DNA of 6,474 nucleotides from Bacteroidales bacterium (GTDB taxonomy: Bacteria > Bacteroidota > Bacteroidia > Bacteroidales > JAADJA01). The stretch covers positions 1-6,474 of the forward strand of contig DAOVYU010000068.1 of assembly GCA_030635465.1 (NCBI GenBank), given 5' to 3'. This document shows positions 1 to 6,190 of this stretch, piece after piece. The stretch's first letter is position 1. Every line of letters begins with the position of its first letter. The notes under the pieces are model-generated. The model had not been told where the DNA came from, searched no databases, and was given only the letters and a program-made list of their open reading frames with translations. The position numbers and the translations under genes were made by a program.

Positions 1-325
1 GTATTTCCAGAAATCGTTGTGCATTATTTACTGTAGCTCTTATTTTTTGCTGATTGCGAATGATTGAAGCATCCAATAATAATTCCTGAATTTTGTCTTC
101 ATCAAAATTTGCAATTTTTTCAATTTCGAAATTCTCAAAAGCTTTTCTGAAGCCCTCCCGTTTTTTAAGCACAATGGCCCAGCTCAACCCTGCCTGGAAT
201 GCATCCAACACCATAAACTCAAAATGTTTTTGATCATCATGTACTGGCACACCCCACTCTTTATCATGATATTCTATCATCAAAGGATTATCATTTGGCC
301 ATGAACAGGTTTTCTTTTCACTCAT
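1..325 (-). CDS. tag: DNA-3-methyladenine glycosylase I (Tag), N-terminal part, cut by window edge
   Basis: Base-excision repair enzyme that removes 3-methyladenine from alkylated DNA in the cytoplasm. I translated this frame by hand; 108 codons are visible and the rest lies beyond the left edge (E. coli Tag is about 187 residues). The family signature is clear: Cys7-Ser-Trp, then PLMIEYHDKEWGVPVHDD (residues 14-31), QAGLSW (44-49), LKKREGFRKAF, and IIRNQQKI near the visible end. Cys7 and His20 have the same 13-residue spacing as Cys4 and His17, two ligands of the zinc 'snap' in E. coli Tag; the other two ligands would be off-window. The residue aligned with E. coli Glu38 in the base-binding pocket is Asp41 here, a conservative change. 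The ATG at 325-323 follows the stop of the lipoprotein gene by a single base (TAA-T-ATG), so it is probably the last seen member of the operon. No Shine-Dalgarno sequence is visible. Confidence 0.93.
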   Translation of the reverse strand, partial: MSEKKTCSWPNDNPLMIEYHDKEWGVPVHDDQKHFEFMVLDAFQAGLSWAIVLKKREGFRKAFENFEIEKIANFDEDKIQELLLDASIIRNQQKIRATVNNAQRFLEI

Positions 326-326
326 A

Positions 327-800
327 TTATTCGAAGTTTATGTTATCCGGGTGAATTAAAGATACTACCACTCCTTTGGTACAATCACCATTACTTGTTG
401 CAGTCACTGGTTCAGCCGTCCCTTTTATAAAAAACAAATTTTTATTATCAGCAGGCCAGATCTTTTCAAATATTGGGTCTTTATTTTCATCAATCCTGAC
501 TTCTATAAACATTCCATTTCGAACATCCTGCAAATAAAATTTACTTTTGGAATAATAATCAGAACGGATAGAGTCACTATTGAAATTTAGGATATAACCT
601 TTCACCAATACAGCCGATTTTTCCCAATCATTAACATATTCGCAAGAACCCTGACAATATTGGAATACATCAGCAACTGTCATAAAATCAGCATCCAGGA
701 TTATTGGTTCTTGTTCTTTATTACAAGCACTTAAAACTAAAACAAGTAACAAAACCAAAAGTTTGGATCCTGTTTTTTTATATTCAGATTGTATCCTCAT
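327..800 (-). CDS. Predicted lipoprotein with OB-fold-like domain
   Basis: Hypothetical envelope lipoprotein of 157 residues. The N-terminus has a basic stretch (K8, K9, K13), a Leu/Val-rich core (14-23) and a lipobox LSAC, so Cys26 should be the lipidated residue after signal peptidase II cleavage. The mature part begins NKEQEP, without an obvious inner-membrane retention Asp at +2. Residues about 63-150 alternate in a way that suggests a small OB-fold barrel: a VKGYI strand, a FYLQD strand followed by a turn and GMFIEVRI, then FFIKGTAEPV and a final VVVSLIHPDNI strand. This resembles the OB-fold domains of Bacteroidota lipoproteins, but I cannot name a family. Cys49 and Cys53 (CxxxC) and Cys140 could form a disulfide in the periplasm. 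The gene sits 14 nt after the barrel gene and 1 nt before tag. The barrel upstream is a possible partner, by position only. Confidence 0.8.
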   Translation of the reverse strand: MRIQSEYKKTGSKLLVLLLVLVLSACNKEQEPIILDADFMTVADVFQYCQGSCEYVNDWEKSAVLVKGYILNFNSDSIRSDYYSKSKFYLQDVRNGMFIEVRIDENKDPIFEKIWPADNKNLFFIKGTAEPVTATSNGDCTKGVVVSLIHPDNINFE

Positions 801-814
801 TGATCTTTTGTTTT

Positions 815-1399
815 TTATTTCTGATATCGAAGCTCTTTTTTAGGTTTAATTTTTATGCCTATTCCAAAACTTGTTAAATGTACTTTTTGGTAATATTCCA
901 ACAGCGTAAAATTTACATCCTCCTGCAAATAAATATAGTCATACCGTCCAAAAAGATAATAATCGACTGAAGCTTGTGAATACCATATAAATTTTAGTTC
1001 AACTCCTGAATTAAAGCCCTTTTGTGTTTCAGCATAATCAAACTCATCATTGGAAATGCTTACAAAAGAATAACCTGCAAAAACCAGTGGATTGATACAA
1101 AACCAGTGATTTATTTTAAAATTGTAATTTAAATTTACCTTTGGCTTATATACAATTGTCCTGGCCGAAGAATTACTCCTCGAAAGGTAATCCAAATGAA
1201 ATGACGCACCACCATACAGACTTTTTATAATTTGATGATTGTAAGCAGCTCCAATCTCAACAACACCATTATACAGGTAAAAAAAACCTTTGTAGGTTTG
1301 TGATAATCCCAGATCAATGGTGACATTTCTCTTTTCCTGGGCTAACAAAAAAATACAGGAAAAAAGTGCAACTGTAAGAAAAATACCTGCTTTTTTCAA
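815..1399 (-). CDS. Predicted small outer-membrane beta-barrel protein, TTG start
   Basis: Hypothetical protein of 194 residues. An N-terminal MKK-type signal peptide runs to about Ala20 (LLA followed by Gln21), typical of Bacteroidota exported proteins. The mature chain is rich in aromatic residues and shows about eight alternating hydrophobic/polar stretches: around VTIDLGL, GVVEIGAAY, LYGGASFHLDY, PKVNLNYNF, NPLVFAGYSF, FNSGVELKFI, YYLFGRYDYIYL and TSFGIGIKI. That pattern fits an 8-stranded OmpA/OmpX-size barrel, but no named family is recognised. The strand count is my reading and not a prediction run. The start is TTG at 1399-1397: no ATG, GTG or other TTG occurs in frame between the upstream in-frame stop near 1424 and this codon, and the signal peptide begins exactly here. 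It follows the aldolase stop by one base (TAG-T-TTG), so translation is probably coupled. The protein ends in a charged tail (KPKKELRYQK) rather than the usual terminal Phe of a barrel. Confidence 0.75.
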   Translation of the reverse strand: MKKAGIFLTVALFSCIFLLAQEKRNVTIDLGLSQTYKGFFYLYNGVVEIGAAYNHQIIKSLYGGASFHLDYLSRSNSSARTIVYKPKVNLNYNFKINHWFCINPLVFAGYSFVSISNDEFDYAETQKGFNSGVELKFIWYSQASVDYYLFGRYDYIYLQEDVNFTLLEYYQKVHLTSFGIGIKIKPKKELRYQK

Positions 1400-1400
1400 A

Positions 1401-2021
1401 CTAAAATAATTTATCGATTTCTTTCAATTCAGTGTCTGAAAGCTCTTTTCGGTCACCCATTAAATCTGTAATGAATGTCATTTTTGCTGCTGCTTCTGTT
1501 ACCTCCATTCGATCATAAGCCTGAAGCAGACTGTCTCCTACAGCTAATACACCATGATTTTCCAGTAAGATAACATTTCCATTTAAACTTGCTTCAGCAA
1601 CAACATTAGCCAGGTCCTTTGTCCCCATCAAACGATAAGCTGCTTTTACCGGAGTTCCGATTACAGCCCATGCTTCACCAGCCAGGTTAGTTTTAATTTC
1701 TTTTTTGGAGATACAAAAACTGGTGGCAAATACAGGGTGTGCATGAACAATAGCTTTTACATCGGGTCGTTGGTGATAAATAGCCAGATGCATTTTACTC
1801 TCCATACTGGGTTTTAAATGAGGTGTTTGATTTTCTCCTGACATTGAAAGGACTCCTATTCCATCAGCTTTTATTAATGCTTTATCCGTCTGGGATGGAG
1901 TTATAAATACCTGATTTTCTAACTTAAAGCTAATATTTCCACCCGAGGTGGTAGTTAACCCCTGGGCATATAACCTGCGCATAAAATAGGCAACATCTTC
2001 TTTGACTTGATTAGCATTCAT
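1401..2021 (-). CDS. Class II aldolase family enzyme, probable 5-methylthioribulose-1-phosphate aldolase (Ald2-like) or MtnB dehydratase
   Basis: Cytosolic zinc enzyme of the FucA/AraD/MtnB fold, 206 residues, a normal full length. Visible motifs in order: TSGGNIS (25-31) and TPSQTDK (41-47) for phosphate binding, KPSMES (70-75) with Glu74, HAH (93-95) and ENHG (154-157). His93, His95 and His156 match the zinc ligands His92, His94 and His155 of E. coli fuculose-1-phosphate aldolase at an offset of one, and Glu74 matches its catalytic Glu73. Because mtnA lies directly upstream, with a TAATG overlap (2023-2019), the substrate is likely the MtnA product, 5-methylthioribulose 1-phosphate. Two reactions are known for class II aldolase relatives there: dehydration by MtnB in the full methionine salvage pathway, or aldol cleavage to dihydroxyacetone phosphate and methylthioacetaldehyde by Ald2 in the DHAP shunt. 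The FucA-like motifs and absence of mtnC/mtnD here lean towards cleavage, but sequence alone does not decide. A generic sugar-phosphate aldolase is a third option. Confidence 0.88.
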   Translation of the reverse strand: MNANQVKEDVAYFMRRLYAQGLTTTSGGNISFKLENQVFITPSQTDKALIKADGIGVLSMSGENQTPHLKPSMESKMHLAIYHQRPDVKAIVHAHPVFATSFCISKKEIKTNLAGEAWAVIGTPVKAAYRLMGTKDLANVVAEASLNGNVILLENHGVLAVGDSLLQAYDRMEVTEAAAKMTFITDLMGDRKELSDTELKEIDKLF

Positions 2022-3064
2022 TAAACAAATAGGTTTTTGACAGATTCAGCATTTGGCTGAATAATTCCTTTTTCGGTAATAATACCTGTAATTAAGTCTG
2101 CGGGAGTAATATCGAAGGCAGGATTTAAGGCTTCAGAACCAGGATTACATACCCAAATTCGGGTTATTTTCCCAGACGCATCAGGTCCGTCCTGTAATAA
2201 TATTTCCTGAATATCACGTTGCTCAACTGGAATTTCTTTGCCAGATGGGCAATTCATATCAAAAGTTGACAATGGTGCTGCTACATAAAATGGAATATTA
2301 TATTTTTCAGCAACGATGGCTTTTTCCAGAGTTCCTATTTTGTTTGCTACATCTCCGTTTGCTGCAATTCTATCAGCTCCGACTATCATCATATCAATTT
2401 CTCCTTGCGACATATAATAGGCACCGGCATTATCCGAAATAATCACATGAGGGATGTTCTCATTTTTCAACTCCCAGGCAGTTAATTTAGCACCTTGACC
2501 CCTTGGACGGGTTTCATCAACATACACATACAACTTCTTTCCAGCTTCTTTAGCCATATAAATGGGTGATAACGCACTTCCATAATCTACAAATCCAAGC
2601 CATCCGGCATTGCAATGTGTCTGAATCCGAAAACCATCCTCAATAAGCTCATTTCCATATTCTCCAATCTTTTTAGATGAAGCTATATTTTCATCAGCAA
2701 TTTTTTGTGCTTCTAAGATAGCATATCCTATTGATTCTTTGCCGGCTTCAAAAACCCGATTTACAGCATAAAACAGGTTATAGGCTGTCGGACGGGTTGC
2801 TTCAATTTCTTCTTTTGCTTTGGCTATATGGTCTTTATCATTCATCAGCTTGGCTTCCATATAAGCTTGAGCCATAGCAAAGGCTGCTGCTGAACCAATA
2901 GCACCAGCACCTCTGATGATCATATTTTTTATGGCAAAACAAGTTTCATTATGGGTTACCGCTTCAAATATCTGAAATTGAAAAGGTAATAAAGTCTGGT
3001 CAATCATAAATACAGTTGATCCTTCCATCCAGACAGTTCGGTAATGTTTTCCGTTAACGTGCAT
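2021..3064 (-). CDS. mtnA: S-methyl-5-thioribose-1-phosphate isomerase
   Basis: Cytosolic isomerase converting 5-methylthioribose 1-phosphate to 5-methylthioribulose 1-phosphate in salvage of 5'-methylthioadenosine. The protein has 347 residues, the normal MtnA size. Motifs in order: RGAGAIG (51-57), ATRPTAYNLF (89-98), THCNAG (149-154), DETRPRGQGAKLTAWEL (183-199), SDNAG (210-214), GADRIAANGDVANKIGT (229-245) and FYVAAPLSTFD (259-269). Cys151 and Asp231 are 80 residues apart, the same spacing as catalytic Cys160 and Asp240 of Bacillus subtilis MtnA, so both catalytic residues are present. This separates it from the eIF2B regulatory subunits of the same fold. One departure is Gly54 where the textbook motif RGAPAIG has Pro. 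The start ATG (3064-3062) shares its A with the last base of the preceding TAA stop, and the gene's own TAA overlaps the aldolase ATG in the same way. Ribose-1,5-bisphosphate isomerase is a less likely alternative. Confidence 0.94.
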   Translation of the reverse strand: MHVNGKHYRTVWMEGSTVFMIDQTLLPFQFQIFEAVTHNETCFAIKNMIIRGAGAIGSAAAFAMAQAYMEAKLMNDKDHIAKAKEEIEATRPTAYNLFYAVNRVFEAGKESIGYAILEAQKIADENIASSKKIGEYGNELIEDGFRIQTHCNAGWLGFVDYGSALSPIYMAKEAGKKLYVYVDETRPRGQGAKLTAWELKNENIPHVIISDNAGAYYMSQGEIDMMIVGADRIAANGDVANKIGTLEKAIVAEKYNIPFYVAAPLSTFDMNCPSGKEIPVEQRDIQEILLQDGPDASGKITRIWVCNPGSEALNPAFDITPADLITGIITEKGIIQPNAESVKNLFV

Positions 3065-5892
3065 TATTTTTTTATGAATTTAAATGATTTTGCATCATAT
3101 TCATTTCCAATTTTTAATAAATACAACCCACTTTCAAATCCGTTTAAATTAAAGGTTGTTTCCTTTTCAGATAACATTTTCCTAATGAGGAATCTTCCTT
3201 GTGTATTGAAAATGGATGCAGTATAATTACCTTTAATCTCATCATGAGCGATTATCTTTAAAACATCCTTAACAGGATTGGGCTGGAAAATGAATTTCTG
3301 CTCCAACCCAAATTCATCAACCAGAGTCAATGGTAAAACATTAATGTAGCCCTGTTCTGTTTTCGTATCTGAACCATATGGATTAGTTGCTGTTAATGAA
3401 ACAGCAAAAGCTCCTTCAGATTCATATGCAATAGTAGGATTCTGATCATTGGAAACTGTTGGATTTCCTCCTTCAAAAATCCAGTCCCAACTTATGGGAT
3501 TATTCTGGGATAAATCAGTGAAATCCGCACTTTCTCCAATCTGAATGGTTGTAACATTGGCAATAAAATCAGCAATAGGTGGATCGGTTGACTGCTCGAA
3601 TTCAATTACCGTAACATAATCTGGTCCCGGCATGCTAACAACCGCAGTATTTGTAGCAGGACAATAGTCAAAATATGTAGGGGTCGCAGGTAATTCAACA
3701 GCCTCGTCATCACGTATAAGGTGTCCCGGAGCATCATTTATTGAAAGAGACAATACAATTGGTTTTCCTTCAATATCATATTTAATTTGAACCGGATTTC
3801 CATATTGGGTATAATAATCGGTACTATTGATTGCGCCGGTTTCAGGATCAACATTGATAACCGTTTTAGAGCTATAATTGATTATCCCAAACTCATCCTC
3901 AGTAGAATTATAAGCTAATCTTAACGGGCCATCACCATTACTTGAAAATGTTCCAACCACGGATGAATTCGCTCCATCAACGTTAATAATGGAATAGCTG
4001 TCGCTGTTATAGTTAGTAACGGCAGCATACTCACCGGTTTCATTAAAAGCTATCTTCAGTGGAAAAGTTCCCACAGGCAGGTTAGCCACAATTTGTTGTT
4101 GTATAATATCTATGACCTGAACCTTGTCCTCAAAACTAACTGCTACTAAAATATATTGTCCTGTTGGATCAACCTCCACACTGCTTCTCACACCAAATGC
4201 TGCCCATGACAGTCCGATCACTCCTGTTGGTATCTCCACAATTTCAGAACTTAAAGCTCCATTCAGTTCTACAAATGAAACCGAGTTTCCTTTTAAATTC
4301 CCTATATAAGCATAAGCATCATCCGGACTAATAGCAACCATCAACGGTCTTAGCCCGGTTTGAACAGATGTTACAAATTCATTGGTTGTCAAATCAATCA
4401 GCTTAATGGTGTTCAAATCATATCCGCCCATAATAGCCCACTGTGAATCATAAGTAATACCAATAGCATCACTTTTTTCACCTAAAAATATGATGGTATC
4501 AACTGAGTAGGTTGCTAAGTCAATAATAGACATGTTTTCGGAAAGTGAATTCGAAGTCACAGCTTTAGTCCCATCGGGGGAGATGGCAATTCGATAAGGA
4601 GTATCGCCTTCAGGGGGCCAGCCGCTAAGTTTTTTCCCATTAAACTGAATATCAGAAGGATCGGTAAAATCAAAGAAATAGACACCTTCATATCGTAAAG
4701 GGTCATATCCTATAGCAATGTTCTCAACTGGTGATACACAGCCAAAATCCTGAGAATATCCCTGGAGCTGATCCAGCATTGTTTCGCTTGCAAAATCCAT
4801 AATTGAGAACCTGTATTGGCCATTAATGGCATATTGATGGTCAAAGGAGGTGCCTATCCAGAAAGGTGTATATGTTTGTGTAAAAACAACAAAATCAGAG
4901 GTTTCAAAACGTACTATAGCACTGGAATTATTCCCGATTCCAATAAAAGCCTTACTACCATCCATATTAACACTCATATCATAAGTAGCAAGATAGTTTT
5001 CAGTAATTTCAACGGTTTCGGTAACGGTTTGTGTTAAATTATCAATCTGGTAAACATTGAACACATTATTGTAGTCGCTCAAAGCAATGGTCTTACTTCC
5101 ATCACCGGATAATCCCACTACTTTGCAATTGGGTATGTCCGTGACACTGTACTCAATACTCCCTGTTGATGTGTTGATAAATAGAACTTCGTTATCCGAA
5201 TTCCCAACAATGATATGATTTCCGTCAGATGAGACTTTAAAACGGGAAAATTTAAAGCTGCTTCTTCCTCCTGTTGAAACCCAGGAAAAAGTTATTAAAT
5301 AAATAGGGAAGTTAGTAATTGGATTTAATTGTACAAGATTTTCCAGATCAAGCACTTCACATTGATCATTGATATCGCAGGCTATATAGGCAAAATTTCC
5401 ATCCGGACTAACTTCAACAACACAAGGTTGCGCTCCTGAAGGAGTTGTGAATATTCCCGCTATACTATAGTCATTTAGATCAATCACATAAATTTCATCC
5501 CCAAATATACATGGAACAATTGCATATTCATCAGTAACAACCACATCGCATGGATAATTTCCAACTTCAATTATGGCTTCGGGCTCCATAGTTTCCCAAT
5601 CAAATACGGTCACATTATCGGTTCCGCCATTACAAACTAAAATCTTTGTTCCATCTTTTATGAAAGATGATCGAAATAAAAAATCACCCTCCGGATCAAC
5701 TCCCGGATTGATGTCAGTTTGCAGATCAGATGAAAATGAGGGATCCATAAAATCCAGCAAGGTCTGACCTTTTTCTACAATAATTGTTGTGGGCTGTGGT
5801 TCATTCTGAACATCTATGTCAAATGGTTCATTCTGAGCATAAACAAAGAAAAAACAAAGGACAAAAAGAGCGCTCAGTGTAATTTTTTTCAT
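3064..5892 (-). CDS. Secreted YncE-like beta-propeller protein with PKD domain and T9SS type A sorting domain
   Basis: Large exported protein of 942 residues. Residues 1-19 are a signal peptide (KK, hydrophobic core, FVYA before Gln20). Residues about 60-765 are repetitive beta-propeller blades of the YncE/YVTN type, with recurring units such as SPDGNFAYIAC (162-172), SPDGTKAVTSN (438-448) and SPDDAYAYIGN (522-532), each followed by a V-x-x-I/F-D strand. The length suits two propellers in series. Residues about 769-853 form a PKD domain (ADF near 773-775, SWDWIFEGG at 801-809, GAFAVSLTATNPYG at 827-840). Residues about 866-942 form a T9SS type A sorting domain: QPNPVKDVLKI, IFNTQGR, GFESGLYLLKI, and a basic end KFIKK. 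It should cross the outer membrane by T9SS and be released or anchored at the surface. The ATG is preceded closely by AGGAAGA, one of the few Shine-Dalgarno-like sites here. The ligand or target of the propeller is unknown. It is the first gene of the tight run leading into mtnA. Confidence 0.9.
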   Translation of the reverse strand: MKKITLSALFVLCFFFVYAQNEPFDIDVQNEPQPTTIIVEKGQTLLDFMDPSFSSDLQTDINPGVDPEGDFLFRSSFIKDGTKILVCNGGTDNVTVFDWETMEPEAIIEVGNYPCDVVVTDEYAIVPCIFGDEIYVIDLNDYSIAGIFTTPSGAQPCVVEVSPDGNFAYIACDINDQCEVLDLENLVQLNPITNFPIYLITFSWVSTGGRSSFKFSRFKVSSDGNHIIVGNSDNEVLFINTSTGSIEYSVTDIPNCKVVGLSGDGSKTIALSDYNNVFNVYQIDNLTQTVTETVEITENYLATYDMSVNMDGSKAFIGIGNNSSAIVRFETSDFVVFTQTYTPFWIGTSFDHQYAINGQYRFSIMDFASETMLDQLQGYSQDFGCVSPVENIAIGYDPLRYEGVYFFDFTDPSDIQFNGKKLSGWPPEGDTPYRIAISPDGTKAVTSNSLSENMSIIDLATYSVDTIIFLGEKSDAIGITYDSQWAIMGGYDLNTIKLIDLTTNEFVTSVQTGLRPLMVAISPDDAYAYIGNLKGNSVSFVELNGALSSEIVEIPTGVIGLSWAAFGVRSSVEVDPTGQYILVAVSFEDKVQVIDIIQQQIVANLPVGTFPLKIAFNETGEYAAVTNYNSDSYSIINVDGANSSVVGTFSSNGDGPLRLAYNSTEDEFGIINYSSKTVINVDPETGAINSTDYYTQYGNPVQIKYDIEGKPIVLSLSINDAPGHLIRDDEAVELPATPTYFDYCPATNTAVVSMPGPDYVTVIEFEQSTDPPIADFIANVTTIQIGESADFTDLSQNNPISWDWIFEGGNPTVSNDQNPTIAYESEGAFAVSLTATNPYGSDTKTEQGYINVLPLTLVDEFGLEQKFIFQPNPVKDVLKIIAHDEIKGNYTASIFNTQGRFLIRKMLSEKETTFNLNGFESGLYLLKIGNEYDAKSFKFIKK
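5797..5840 (-). repeat. 17-bp direct repeat, 27-bp period, at the signal peptide junction
   Basis: The 17-mer TGGTTCATTCTGARCAT (plus-strand reading) occurs at 5797-5813 and 5824-5840 with one difference, an A/G at position 14. The 27-bp period is nine codons. The repeats encode VQNEP and AQNEP, placed on either side of FDID just after the predicted signal peptide of the propeller protein. It looks like a small in-frame duplication at the mature N-terminus, which is probably tolerant linker sequence. Confidence 0.7.
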
Positions 5893-6190
5893 TCTTCCTA
5901 AAACTTAATAATTAGTAATGGGCTAAGATAATAAAAAGAATATTATTAAGTCGTAACAAAAAAGTCTTGCCGTAGGCAATCTCCACAGAGGTACTTCATA
6001 TCTTTAAAGAAATGCTTAAAATTATTTCTGTATTAGTACCTGAAAATAAATGAGGATGTTATAAAAGTCATTTTCACGAAATGCAACCAAGTCTTTGCAT
6101 CATTGTCACAAAGATTTTTCCTTTTGTTATCAATACTTTGTAAACTTTGCGACAACAATAATAAATTTTAAAGACAACCTCGTTAAATTA
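5893..6190. other. AT-rich intergenic region upstream of the propeller-mtnA operon
   Basis: This 298-bp gap separates the partial T9SS gene at the right edge from the six-gene run and should hold the 3' end of the first transcript and the promoter of the second. I found no open reading frame that resembles a protein, and no tRNA. A short hairpin with a U-tract (5958-5979) is described separately. I searched the minus strand for the Bacteroidota -7 element TAnnTTTG and found no exact match at a sensible position. Near matches, such as TATCTTAG around 5924-5931 and TAATTTTA around 6017-6024, are too weak in such AT-rich DNA to call. The stretch 6089-6145 carries several CTTTG/CAAAG units in both orientations. 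Confidence 0.6.
5958..5979 (-). terminator. Possible intrinsic terminator or leader hairpin
   Basis: On the minus strand TTGCC-TAC-GGCAA forms a perfect 5-bp stem with a 3-nt loop (5979-5967), followed after GAC by six T residues (5963-5958). That order, hairpin then U-run, fits an intrinsic terminator for the transcript of the partial gene at 6191-6474, although it lies over 200 nt beyond that gene's stop. The stem is short and the U-run is not directly abutting, so it would be a weak terminator. It could instead be a hairpin in the leader of the propeller-mtnA operon, 65 nt before its start codon. Confidence 0.35.

Noticed and set aside
1354..1399. Lipobox reading of LFSC (Cys15) in the barrel protein
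   Set aside because: Phe at the -2 position is atypical, the hydrophobic core continues past Cys15, and a good signal peptidase I site (LLA before Gln21) follows.
2245..2442. Plus-strand open frame of 65 codons inside mtnA
   Set aside because: It lies antisense to a fully motif-supported gene, and its translation is low-complexity and resembles no protein family.
3064..3400. Tandem duplication between the two T9SS sorting domains
   Set aside because: The 3' ends at 3064 and 6191 share only family motifs and no long stretch of similar DNA.
3044..5767. Plus-strand open frames at 3044-3226, 4124-4309, 4816-5037 and 5573-5767
   Set aside because: All are antisense to the propeller gene, whose frame is continuous and shows clear repeat, PKD and sorting-domain structure. 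They show no domains and no convincing translation signals.
6089..6119. Plus-strand terminator: inverted repeat followed by TTTTT
   Set aside because: No plus-strand gene exists for it to terminate. On the minus strand the repeat is not followed by a T-run, so it was kept only as an observation.
6120..6160. Plus-strand Bacteroidota promoter around TACTTTG and TAAACTTTG
   Set aside because: The spacing inside both elements differs from TAnnTTTG by one base and no plus-strand gene follows.
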